From positions 21,070,243-21,134,242 of the forward strand of contig NW_024881295.1 of the NCBI RefSeq assembly GCF_018691265.1: a stretch of DNA of 64,000 nt, given 5' to 3'. How positions within the stretch are numbered: position 1 is the first letter of the stretch; every line of letters begins with the position of its first letter. A program made the translations under genes and the position numbers. Positions 35,655 to 46,829 of the stretch are shown here, piece by piece. The notes beneath the pieces were generated by a model. That model saw nothing but the letters and a program-made list of their open reading frames with translations, was not told the origin of the DNA and ran no database searches. This stretch comes from Tyto alba (taxonomy: Eukaryota > Chordata > Aves > Strigiformes > Tytonidae).

Positions 35655-38600
35655 CTAGAACCACAAGCAACTGAATGAATGCAGTGGACTTTTTTTTTTT
35701 TTTTTGAGCCCATTCCACAGAGGTACCAGCTCTAGCTAAGCCGAGGGGGAAGGGAAGAGGCTGGCGAGAACATACTTCTGAAACTATACTGCAACTCCAT
35801 CACTTGGAGTTTCAGAACACAATGAAATCCAACAGCAGGCCCCAAAATGAGACAACAGTTTCAGAGAAAATGCCCTGAAGGAACCCAAATGTTTGTTTTT
35901 CAGTTCCAAGGAGGAGGATGGGATTTTTCTTCCACACCGGCATAGCAGGAGCTTAGGAGAGCTCACCATTGCCACCGTAGTTATAAGCTGCAGTAGTATC
36001 CAACATACCCGAATGCATGCACTTGTGTAAGGGGGGAGCTCACCTTCTGAACGGCCATAACAGACCCCACACATCAGAGAGGAAACCATCCTCTGCTCTG
36101 CCTGTGAGCAGACTACTCCCCAATTCCCAGCCAGGCACCAGGATGCTTTCAAGGCCTACCAGGGCGTTAAGAATTCATGGAGTTGGGAGGACTTGTTTTG
36201 CCTAAATTATATTTAACGTTATTAGAAACCAGCTTAATGAGGCTTTAATGATTAAAACCTCTAAGGAATGTTTAGGGGGACCATTGGCAGGCTGGGCAGC
36301 TCTGTGGCTGACAACCTTCTCATCTCCTCTAGTTAAGGCCACCATAGCTCTGTTGATTTCCAAAGTTGTTTGCAACTGTGGAAACTTGTACCCCAAATAA
36401 TATCAGTTACAAGAAGGAATCTCTGATCTGTGAGCAACTCCTCACTTTTGAGGCCTCTAACAAACCAGTAAAATGGCTAGTGCTGTTACATAGCCACATA
36501 TCAAGAAAAAGATCCAGGGAGTAAAGCATGCAGTGATATAAAAGTGGAACGTATATTAGATTTAATTTTCTGCTTCTAAGGGATTATTAAAAAAAAAAAA
36601 AAATAGGAAAAACTGTGTGTTACAGCAGCATTCCTTTTAGTAAGTAATATATACCGTTAAATGCAGTATTAAGACAAAGCCCAACAAAACAGAAATTGGT
36701 CTTGGTAGGACGTATATCAAGCCCTGAGAAACAGTATGCCTGCAGCACCTCGATGCATTCCTGCAGTTCCTTTCAGAAGTTAGTCCCCCTCCTTGTCAGC
36801 CCTTCATGTTCCCAGTAGTTCTCCCTCCCCAGATGAACTTTCAGCTATTGAAGGCAGACAGTGACAGGACCTCACCTTATGGGTCATCAGTAGTTTGAAG
36901 ACATTCGAGAGGAGATTTGCCACCTGAAGCTGGAATACAAAAGAAGTTAATAACTGATCAAAAAAACCTGTGGTCGAGAAGTCTGAGCCACATGAGTGAC
37001 AGGCAGGATTCTTCTAAGTGTTTGTTAGAATTTGGTTCTGGCATTGGGAGAAGATTACTGCGCTAACAACAGCCAACAACAGGGTATGATCCCACCCCAC
37101 CCAGGATAAGGAGTTCAGCTGTGACCCACTGTTCTGCTTACTTGCCAGCCCAGGAAGGCCAAGCATGTCTGACCTCACAGCAGGACACAACATGCACTGA
37201 TTTGCTCAATGCCACCATACTACACTCTCTGAAGTGCCCAGGCCGGCCTTAGCTAACAGGATGCAAGCTGTAACATCATGCTTAGAAACTCCACACAGGA
37301 ACTATAGATGCTAGAGATTTGAAAAAAAAAAAAAAAAAAACAAAAAAAAAAAAAACACACAACCAAAAAAACCCCAAAACACAAACAAACAAAAAAAACC
37401 CCACAACCACACACAAGTGGGTTTTTTTGATTAAAAGAAGATAAGGATTTATGGATTTTTGCTGCACCCGAGAGACTACAAGCACCCAGTACTGGTTGGC
37501 AGTGCTGGTAAGATCAGAGCTGGCCTTTCCACATGGATCTCTGAAAGCCAAGTTGCACCGAATTACAGGCGAGTGGGGGTGGGACACTTTGTGCACTTGC
37601 CTTTCCTAGGGCAATGGTGTTCCCCCGGACCTTGGTCACTAGTTCCGCCATCTCAGCTTTGAATCGCTCGATATCCTGGCACTGGTTAGCACGGGCGTGA
37701 TGAAGGATCAGTTCTGCCACTCTCTCCCCCTGTGAAACAAGTTGAAAAAGAGAATCAGAACTTGATCACCGGTGCCAGCAGGCCTACAGGGAGCTTCACA
37801 TCATCGTCCCTGGAGGAGGCATACTGCAGGGAGAACGCCCAGGGCCATGCCTTCCCCTTCCAGCAAGGGACCTAACAGATCAACAGAAGCAGGTGCAGGA
37901 AGAGCACAACTGGTTGAAAAGTCTTAGCTGGTGTCTGGCAAAACCCTGCTTGTTTTTCTCGCAGGCTTTGTATGGTAGAACACAACAAAGATCTCTCGTT
38001 CAGGCAGGAGAAATTTCAAGGGGAAAAAGTAAAACCCACAGGACCGGCATTTTCTTCTTAACAGAGGAGATAATGGTGTATATATTAACCTCCCTTACGG
38101 GCTAAGTCCAACCTTCCATTTGCAAACTGCAGAGAAAGATCGAGCTGATTCTATACCAGCAGATGCTTGGTGAGAAAGGGGGGGGAGCCATATTCAAACT
38201 GCACTTGTGAGAGGTTTTATAGCTCTTCTTGGAAGACGCGTCTGACAACAACACAGAGAGCCAGACACCCCAGGTTTGGCAATGAGACTTGGTGTAGAAG
38301 TTTTTCACCTGTAGATCGTGAATTACACCCAGCCTGAGCCATGCCTCCATGCATTTGGCAATCAAGTGTTTGCAGTTTTTGCTTAGTAGCTGAGAAGTAA
38401 GTCTGGCAGCACAGGATGGGCCTGAATACACGGTTTAGCACTGACACATTGGTGTGCTTTGGCAGATTAAACAAACCAAGTTAAAACATGTCCCTCTTGA
38501 GATACGCTGGTGAGCCACCCAACCTACAGCTGAGAAACAGCAACACACAATTATAAGCGCAGATGCTCGTTCTCAAAATGAGCAGGAGACATCAGCACTG

Positions 38601-41600
38601 GATTCTCTAGTCCATTTGAGAGTATATTTTAAGTCAGGGGAAGGAGGATAAAGTCCTTCCTCTTATACAGATAAGCCTGGCTGAGGCCAGGCCCTTCCAC
38701 CCCCACCTGTTTTGGTTCCTCTTCTCTATGGAGGCTGACACAACAGCAGAAGGCAGGATGGCATAAGGGCTTTCCAGCAGTAAGGCTGCAGAAGGGAATA
38801 CGCATGGAAGACCATGACGTTAATCCATTCCCTCCTCTTCTCTAAAACCTGGCAGATTCCACCAAGAGTCTCAAGCACAAGTGGCTCCCAGGCAGTCCTA
38901 ACTTGCACCAGAAGCACTCCTAATCGGGGAGTGGCAGTCAGTGCTCCCCATTTCCTGGGCCACTGAAATCGCCCCGCTCTGCCAGCTTCCTCGCTGCAGC
39001 TGAACATCTTATCCCTGTGTCTCATGTAGCTTCCACACTGGCAAGCCTCCTCTCCCCTCTTCGCGAGGTTTGTAAGGGGAAATAGAAAGCAATCCTCGTG
39101 GTCAGACTCTCCAGCTGCCTCCCTTCCCCAGCCCCGTGAGAGAGGCCTCACCTGGCCCTGGACCACAGCCGTGAAAACCGCCCGGAAGTTCTGCATGTCG
39201 GCGCTCGGCAGCTCTGCCACGATCCCCGCGTCCAGCAGCACCAGGCAGAGCTGCCTGAGGGGCGGCTGCACTTCCACCACCAGCGTGTCACACAGGTCCA
39301 CCACGGCCGTCTGCTCCTTGCAACTGGTGCCGACGTGGGCCACGCCTTGAACCAGGATGTTCCCAGGGTGCAGGTCGGCGTGGACGAAGTTGTCAACAAA
39401 GACCTAGAGGGCAGGCAAGTCTCAGAGCAGCTCGGTCCAACTAAACCTGCCCACGCCAAAACTCCGAAGCAAACAGCAGAGGTTTGTTTCAGGTCTCTTC
39501 GCTGTCGTTACTAATGTGCATCACCCTAGGCAGCAACACAGCAAATGGCTTCTGCTGGAGGCCAGCTGTGCTGGGATGGCAAAGGGCGCTACTCGCTCCA
39601 GGGGAGTTGGCAGAGCTGTGGGAAGCAATCCTGTGTGTTTGCTAGAGGTCAGGCAGGGCAGCCACGAGTCCCATCAGCAACAGCAGTGCTCTTTGGCAAT
39701 TAACCCTCAACTGGGGGCACGCCGGTGGGCTCCGGCCAAGGGTAATGCTGTAAGGATAGGCCATTTGTTATTCAGTAGCACGGGTTCTAGCAAATGGTTA
39801 AGCAGGTCTAGTCTGGGACATCAACCTGCATTACAACTGTATTGAAAAGTAAGGAAAACAAGTTAAGAGGAGAGAAAGCAAAGGTATGTAGCACTTCTCT
39901 GCCTCTGCTAGCAGCTAGCACCAGAAAGGACGAGCAAGAGGGCAAGCACAAGACAGTACTTCCCCACTAACCCTCCTGGCCACCTGGGACTGCAGGACTT
40001 CCTGCCCCAAGGAGGTTAGCTCTATTTCATGGATTTCTCCTAGAAATTTGTCCAATTCCCATGTAAATAATTAAGAATTGTGTGGAAAAAAAGAGATGGG
40101 GGGGATGGGCATTGCCTGAAAAAATGACCTCTGATAATTTTATGTCCTTCTCATTGGTCTGTTTTGAGAAACCACACACAATAGATCCACATTCACTCTC
40201 ATAACTGCATATATGTCATAAGCTGCTCATTTCTCTGCTTGCCAGAGTTAAGAGTCCAAATTATTTCACCATTCCAGTATGGCAGCCATTCCACACCAGT
40301 AATCATCCTGGCTGCCTTCCTCTGCACCTCTTCTATTACAGCCCTTGAAATGGAGGGTCCTGGACAGCGAGGGACTAGAACTGTACAGAGTATTCAAGAA
40401 ACAGGTTTTGGTTTTTGTTTGCTTGTTTTTTGTTTTACTTACAGCCATAATGTTGCTTCTTAGCTCTCTAATTCCTTCCTACTCCTAAAATTTGGGATTT
40501 TTGCTTTGCTCCTAACCACTGAATCCAACTTTAGCGTAAAACTATTCTAGTTTGACCATTGCTTTTCTGAGTGGTAAAAGCTATTTCAGTCTGTCGTACT
40601 ACACGGAGTCAGAACTGCAGGCCTCGCCATCCGCCCAGCATGATGGTGCAGTTATCAGCTGAATTTCATCTGACACTGCCCACGCACTCAGTACCTTGAG
40701 GTTCTTTTGCAACTCTTCCCTGCCAGTTCTCATGGTTCCTCATGAGACAATTGTGTCACCCTCTCAACACTCCTTTCCAGGTCATTTGTGATTATTTCAG
40801 CCACAGAAGGACTAAATAGTGAGAAGCTGAATCATAAGCTGAATCTGGCCAGGTTTGTTTTCCTTACTCCATATTTAATTATTCCTTACAAAAAATGCAG
40901 TTTTGGAGGAGGATTCAATAAATGAATAAACTAGCTAGCTGTTTTCCCTGCAAGTTGCATCCATATTCACTGCAAAGAGCATGATCTTTGCTAATTACAT
41001 TGCACTTTATAGTACTTGGGCAGTATGTGAATATTCATTAAATAGATCAGTAGGTTTCCTGATCGAGTTGCAAAGGATGACCCCACTGCGTGCAAGCAGA
41101 TCCACTGCAGAAGGGTGAAGAAGCTTCATGTCAAACTCTACAGGAGCGGCGTATCTAGCCCAAGCTTTACTCAGACCTTGTGTTACACTGAACGTGAAGT
41201 ACAGACCCTCCCTCTGCCAGCTCAGGAGCTGCACAGTGCCCGTGCAGCCCAAGTCCTGGGTTACCAGGAGATACCTGGCATCCACAGGCTGCCTCTCCAT
41301 GGGGAAAAGAGGAGGAGACGTGGGAAGCAAACGGGTTCTCTCCGTAGCCATATTGTCTCATTACCCCAACTGAATAGCTTCTGCAGGAAAGCAACTTCCA
41401 CTTCCAGCCTCAGCCAAGCGCCTACCATCTTTAGAAGCATGTCCATGCCCATCTTTGCAATTCTCTGCCTCAGCTCTGTGGCAATCTCCGCATGCAGGTA
41501 GTGCGAAATAGGCTCGCTCTCCTGAAAAAGATGGAGCTGGAGTCAAACACACCCCGTGTCCCACCTTCAACCACACCTTTACCTAGGTGCCCAGAATTGA

Positions 41601-44600
41601 GGGAAGGTGGCAAGAATACCTTAGAAAAGACCTGCTCAGTAGAGGCTGTACCTACTGTGATGGAGAACATGAGAGAAGCAAGGGTTTGTTCTTTGGAAAA
41701 GGAGTGACACAGCCTGGGGTAGAAATATTCTTGCCAGGCTCACATGCACAAAAACTAAGGCTGAGTAGCTTTTGTTTGCGACTCAAACATCCACGAGGGA
41801 AGTGAGGCACCAGAAAGGGTCAGATAGTTGAGCTCCTTGCTTTGACCCACCACAGCGGAGAGCTGAAGCGTGGTGTTGGTTTGCAGAGCACAGGCAAGCA
41901 CACGGTGGCTGGGCACACTGCTGGTCTGCTTGGTTTCAGGCCAAGCGTTCGCTTCTGTACAGAGTTGTCTGCCACCTGTCTTCTGGGATGCACTGTTTAC
42001 AGAGTGGAGGAGATACTCAGGAAGGACAGCGATCTCTTGAAGCAAAAAAGAGAAAAGTAACCTTCTGCCTCTGATTGATTGCTCCTTCTCAAAAAACACT
42101 TCTTTGGCATGTTCTCCTAAGGGCTTTCTCATTGCTACCACTGTTCCCAGACCCTTCAGTTCTTACCTCAAATGTTTCCACTAGAACATCTGTCGTTACC
42201 AAAGGCTGAAGGGGAATTGGAAACTTCACAAAATCGACATCTACGAAATTTTGTCGGAAGCGCTCCAGATTTTTGGCTTCGTAGCGCAAGTCAATCTCAA
42301 GGGAGAAAAAGAAAAAGTAGGTTGGGAATTAGATGCAACTTGATCTTCAGGGTCCTGTATGAGGATATGACTGTATGGTGCAATACTCAATACCAACAAA
42401 ACTAGTCAGAAAGCCGGAAAGAAAACAAAATAGAGGGATGCTTCTTACATGCTTAAAGCTTTCCTGATGGAAGAGTAGAGTAACAGACTGGGTAATGGCT
42501 GGCCCACAACCCAGCACCTTTGAAATACAGGTGACTTACTACAGGCATGGGATCTCCAAAAGGACCAGGACTGCATTACTTTCAAGGCTAGGACAGATCC
42601 TGAACCAAAGTTTACCATCCAAAGGCAGGCAGACAGGGTAGAACCACTGCAGCCTTAGCTTCACTTTCCAGATAGGCAGCGATAGGAAAAAATTTAACCT
42701 AACACATGGAAATTAATCCACTGTGCAAAGTCCTGGCCCCAGCTCTTCAGTGGTCCAGTGCCGTGACACAAGGGCATCTCTGCTGCTCAAGGAGGCAGGA
42801 TAACCCACCTCCCTCATCTGGCAATGGGAAATATCCCAGGAATACTTCTTGTTCTTTCAAAGAGAAACGAAGTTACAAGACTGTCAGATGCTCTCCTAAT
42901 CCTCAATCTTCAGAGGATAGACCAAAAGCTCTGCTGAACTAAACTGGTACTAATGACCTCAAGTCACATCTGAATACAGTCAACAGTTTACAACATGGAT
43001 TTACTGTGCAATTTTTTTTGGCAATAGTAGAAAAGAATTAAGGCTTTTGAAAACTTAGACTTCAGACCTAGACACAAAAATGAAATTAGCAGATAATGGT
43101 TCATTTTAATAGAAACATAGGCCTAATTAAGACTGTGGTGAAATCTCTGTAAATGTGGTAGCAAGGATGTTTCAGGACTGTGTCTTTACAAGACATCAAT
43201 GAATCAGGACGTTTTCAGATCTACTTGCAAAGCTTAACTTTACCAATAGTATGATGTCTGATGACAATACAATAGAGAACATACTATTAATTTATATAGA
43301 AGTGTACTAGTTATGACAATATATATACCTCAGTGCTAACAAACCTGACCAATGAGCACAGATTGCAAACATATGCGTAGGACTGAAGAGTAAAAACACA
43401 CGTCCGAGCACTTGTTTGGAGAGATTCTTTTCCTAAGAGAGGTCTCTCACCAGTGTTTGTCTTTCACAATGCTGCAAAAAGGACTGAGACTCTGGTTAGC
43501 TAGTTGTTCAGGCTGTTCACTAGGAAACATACTCAAAGCCTAAAAAAGATTTTTAAGTCTAATGAAGATTGATCAATTTTTTCATTGGTTTGCTTTTTCA
43601 CTCCTTGAGCATATAAGCTTTCTTACAGTGACATTATGTGACCAATTAGAATAAAGAACAAGCAAGCCTTCATCTAACCCTTTAAAAAAGTAGCAGTGTG
43701 GAAAGAGAGCCAGCCAGTAGCAAGATGAAAGACAGTTTTGTTTCAGTACGTGGGGACCATGGCATGGCACGCACCTGCTGAATCATAAGCTTCTCAAACT
43801 CCTCCACGATCTCTGTCAAACTGAGCCACTTGAATCCAGGAAGAAGTCCAATGATGTGGCTACCCATCTTCATGAGAAACAGATCCATCTGGACTTGGTG
43901 GACCAGCCCAGGGTGCAGGACCTACACAAGAACGAACAGTGGCAAGAGCAACTCTCCAAACATTCCACTTCAATCAGCTCAAATGACACACTGCAAACAG
44001 GCAGAACCCAGCCTCTTCGACTGGGAGCTAAGAAGGCTTCCCCATCTAGTCCTCGGAAGAATTCACATTTTGCCATGGATTAAGTTGTAAAAAAAAAAAA
44101 CAAAAAAAACATTTCAGAATTGTCAAATGGAATGTATCAGTGCTGGAGACTACAATCTCACCTAGTGCCATTTTCCACTACTTTCACACTCCTACTCTCT
44201 CCCTGCCATGTAGTACTGACTAGTATTTACAGCAGCCCAAACGTAAGGTTTCTTTAAATAAACTTTGCTGGAAAGAACTTATCTGTTCCAGATTTCTTCA
44301 TGTGAGCAGAGAAGGGGTCCCATTATCTGGAAGGTGAAGCCAAGCTTAATATTAATTCTTTTAATGTAAACTGGACCCTTGTAGACATTTCTGGTACCTG
44401 CCTGCCACCTCAAACGGTGCCATAGGCAGTATGTGTACTCGAGCTCTCCAGGCTGGGAAGAGCTGGGGCCACCGCGAGTCTGGATTGCAGCTGGCTGGAA
44501 CCAAAGCACTGAGGAAAGACACCAGGACGAGCATCACTACTGTACCTGCCCCTAGCCAGTTACTCATCTCCATGGGAATTAAAATCCGATTGGCCTTGTC

Positions 44601-45558
44601 CAGCACGCTCCATTTTCACACACCTACCAGTCGGATGACTTACTTTTATGGCTACAGGCACGAGATGTCTGGCTGATGAAGGATTTGCGTTCAGGAGTGA
44701 TTTGGCCATCTGCTCCAACAGGGACGTCCCGCTCACAGGGCTTCCCTGGGAGCAGTCTGCTGGGCTCAGCTCCTCCCCGCTCCTCTCGCCCCGCGTCTCC
44801 TCGCTCTTCCTCCTCCTCAGCCACCTGAATAGGCCTCTAAAGCCCGACACTTCCCACGCGGACCTTAATTCCGAGCGTCGCGCTAGCTCCTCGGCCTGGG
44901 AGCCGGCGATAGCCGTGAGGTCAGCGTAGGCTTTATACACCTGGGCGACGCAGCCCGAGCCGACCGGCTCCCGGCTTTGGAACTTGAGGATGCCCGTCCA
45001 GTCCTCGCCGAAGGCCTTCCTTAGGAGCTTATCGGTGTGGCCCCACGGGTGTGGGCTCACCTCGACGTGCAGCTTGGCAAACTCGTTGCAGAAGGCCTCG
45101 GAGAAGAGGTCCCTCCGGGTGCTGGCCCACTGGCCCAGCTTGACACAGGTGGGGCCGGCGGCCTCGGCCGCCCTCCGCAGCAGCCGCAGCCACAGCCCGC
45201 CCAGCCCGGGCCACAGGCGGCTCAGCGGGTAGAGCAGCAGCAGGGGCCCGAAGCGCAGCAGCAGCCCGCAGGCCCGCAAACCCAAGCGGAGCGCCAAACC
45301 CAAACGCCGCAGCAGCCCCCGGGGCGGCCGCTCCGGGCCGAGCTCTCCCGCCCACACCGGCGGCCGCTGTCCCGGCCTTTCCTTCCAGCCGGTCCCGCCA
45401 GCGGGCGGCACCACCAAGGCCACCGCGACCCAGCGCCCGGCACGCAGCCCGCCGCGCCCCGCGGCCGCCCAACCGGGCAGCGCTCCCCTCGCCCCACCGG
45501 GCCGCCCCAGGAGGGGCCGCGGGAGCGGCAGCAGCCGCACGGCGCCGCCCGCCACCAT
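35511..45558 (-). CDS. ADCK2: ADCK2 (COQ8-like UbiB-family protein), complete, eight exons
   Basis: Exons 45558-44644, 43921-43775, 42295-42167, 41521-41426, 39403-39152, 37729-37601, 36929-36876 and 35654-35511, all phase 0, give 621 residues (human about 626). The protein has an Arg/Ala/Gly-rich presequence, a hydrophobic segment around 97-121 and the UbiB signature KLGQ at 140-143. It then has GSGCVAQVYKA at 200-210, the VAIK lysine at 305, the catalytic loop FVHADLHPGN with D439 and N444, and the metal-binding DAG at 487-489. It is an atypical kinase-fold protein of the mitochondrial inner membrane, linked by family knowledge to coenzyme Q and lipid metabolism. The start is ATG 45558. In-frame codons further upstream (to 45636) are not ATG-initiated and overlap the CCAAT box. 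A divergent insert (about 220-295) separates the A-rich loop from VAIK. Confidence 0.97.
36876..36929 (-). CDS. ADCK2: ADCK2 exon 7
   Basis: 18 codons, LQVANLLSNVFKLLMTHK, between a GTATTCCAG acceptor and GTGAGG. A micro-exon of 54 bases. Confidence 0.92.
37321..37418. repeat. A-rich simple sequence (T-rich on the ADCK2 strand)
   Basis: A17 to A19 runs, then A/C-rich low-complexity sequence, in ADCK2 intron 6, about 180-280 bases beyond the GC donor on the - strand. Confidence 0.8.
37601..37729 (-). CDS. ADCK2: ADCK2 exon 6 (GC donor)
   Basis: 43 codons, GERVAELILHHARANQCQDI to RGNTIALGK. It is followed by AAG|GCAAGT, a consensus GC-type 5' splice site. No GT donor nearby preserves the frame into exon 7. 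Confidence 0.93.
39152..39403 (-). CDS. ADCK2: ADCK2 exon 5 (catalytic loop)
   Basis: 84 codons. It begins VFVDNFVHADLHPGNILVQG, has a short variable insert, then LCLVLLDAGIVAELPSADMQ and AVVQGQ before GTGAGG. Both the HxDxHPGN-type loop and the DxG motif are intact. Confidence 0.97.
40230..40830 (-). mobile_element. Ancient CR1/L3-type LINE fragment
   Basis: In ADCK2 intron 4. Diverged phrases such as ctagaactgtacagagtattcaag, aatttcatctgacactgccc followed by cactcagtaccttgagg, and ctttccaggtcatttgtgatt match in order the old amniote CR1 3' region as I recall it. The orientation is inferred. Confidence 0.5.
41426..41521 (-). CDS. ADCK2: ADCK2 exon 4
   Basis: 32 codons, ESEPISHYLHAEIATELRQR to KMGMDMLLKM, between a CTTTTTCAG acceptor and a GTAGGC donor. 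Confidence 0.94.
42167..42295 (-). CDS. ADCK2: ADCK2 exon 3
   Basis: 43 codons, IDLRYEAKNLERFRQNF to TTDVLVETFE, donor TTTGAG|GTAAGA. It includes the conserved UbiB DLRYEAKN helix. Confidence 0.96.
43775..43921 (-). CDS. ADCK2: ADCK2 exon 2
   Basis: 49 codons, VLHPGLVHQVQMDLFLMKMG to EIVEEFEKLMIQQ, donor CAGCAG|GTGCGT. Confidence 0.96.
44644..45558 (-). CDS. ADCK2: ADCK2 exon 1
   Basis: 305 codons, donor ATAAAA|GTAAGT. It carries the presequence, the hydrophobic segment, KLGQWASTRRDLFSEAF, GSGCVAQVYKA, a low-conservation Arg/Glu insert and the kinase lysine in VAIK at its very end. Confidence 0.95.
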
Positions 45559-45570
45559 CGCCCGCCCCAG

Positions 45571-45592
45571 GCCGTTAACGGCCGTTAACGGC
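45571..45592. promoter_or_regulatory. Tandem palindromic element GCCGTTAACG x2 before the ADCK2 start
   Basis: Two head-to-tail copies of GCCGTTAACG plus GC, each forming the palindrome GCCGTTAACGGC. They create four overlapping MYB-like TAACGG/CCGTTA motifs 13 bases upstream of the ATG. Confidence 0.55.
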
Positions 45593-45632
45593 TTCCCGGT
45601 GGCGGGGGGGGGGGAGAGGGTGTCGGGGCCAG

Positions 45633-45642
45633 CCAATCAGCG
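45633..45642 (+). promoter_or_regulatory. CCAAT box (NF-Y type) near the ADCK2 start
   Basis: CCAATCAGCG on the + strand, 75 bases upstream of the ADCK2 ATG and in inverted orientation to the gene. Confidence 0.55.
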
Positions 45643-45950
45643 CCGGCGGGTGGTGGCGGCCCCGCCCCTTAAAGGGCCAGGAGCGATGGCCGCGGAGCAA
45701 CGGGAGGTGATTTCTTCCCGCCTTCGCGGTGGCACCTGTGAGGGGAAGGGCTGCCCTGAGCTGCGGCCTCCCGAGGGGCAGCGTCCCCTCTGGTTCATGC
45801 TTCAGGGGGGGCGAGAGGCCCCTTCCCTCTTGTCACCGGGTGGCCGCTGAGAAGCGGGGAGAGGCCCCCGCTTGGCCTGGGGGCCTTCGCGCCTCCACCC
45901 GTGCTGACAGCAGGGGTGGGCTCCTGCCATCTTGGGTTTGAGCCTACCTC

Positions 45951-46820
45951 GGTTGGGACCGGTGCAGTGGATGAAGCTACGGGTGAAATGAGGGGGCTGA
46001 CGCACGCAGGGGGTATTTCAGTCATTGTAAGGTGGCAGCCGTCTCTCCTTTTTTTCCATCGTGAGAGAAGCCGGCGATGACCTTTTTATTTTTACGCAAA
46101 AACTGAGGCTTTCAAGTGGTAGCCTGGTGCTGGCAAGTGAGGTGTTGTGATTAGTCGTGGTTCCCTTAGTGGGGTATTAATGAAACAGAGCTTTAAGTAA
46201 CAGAAGCATGTGAGGGCACGTGACAGCATACCACTATTAGTAAAATAAATTAAAAGCAAAAGCCTGATGAGGTGATGATGGTAGTTCAGTAAAGCTAGCG
46301 AGTTGTTTCTTCTTCCAGGCTTGCTCTGAACCTTGGGCTTTCTACTCCACAGACCACGGCAGTGCTGGGTCCCCTGCTTATTCCTGAGTCAGCTGGCAAC
46401 ATACAAACCTCATTTGTAATTGCACAGCGACAGAGGATTGCTCATTTCCTTCGCAAAGGACATGTGCCTTTTATATGTCGAAACTAATGCACCCGCTGCT
46501 GAGGACGCAGCTGAACAACGACCCTCTTGCCCTTCGGGGAACTTTTGTACAGGTGATGGCAACCCGCCCCACAGTGCGTTTTAGGGGACAGCCGCCCCAA
46601 AGGCTGCCGCCACAGCAGTTCCAGCAAAGCTGCTGCTTCGCGCGGGGGAGGCTTTGGGCTGGGAGCTGTGGCCTGTCACACTGGGAGTTCGGTCGGCTCC
46701 CAGTTTTGGGTGCACGTTACTAACCCCGTGCTTCTACTCAGGGCTCCGGGGGGGGGGGGAGGTGGGGGAATCCCCTCTCTGATATTTTTAATGTACCCCG
46801 GGAGCCAAAAGCCTGTAGGA
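45951..46820. other. Spacer between the ADCK2 promoter and the next CpG island
   Basis: Mostly unique sequence of moderate GC. No exon is supported. Confidence 0.6.
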
Positions 46821-46829
46821 AGAATTAAT

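Larger units (their letters stand above)
44690..45950. promoter_or_regulatory. ADCK2: CpG island over ADCK2 exon 1 and promoter
   Basis: High GC and CpG from within exon 1 to about 390 bases upstream of the ATG. It contains a CCAAT box and a tandem GCCGTTAAC element. Confidence 0.8.

Noticed and set aside
37590..37601. A conventional GT donor for ADCK2 exon 6
   Set aside because: The nearest GT (AAAGTG, 13 bases on) would shift the frame relative to the well-conserved phase-0 exon 7.
45559..45636. N-terminal extension of ADCK2 by 26 residues
   Set aside because: The first codon is TTG, not ATG. The extension spans the CCAAT box and a G-run, and the ATG at 45558 matches the expected protein length.
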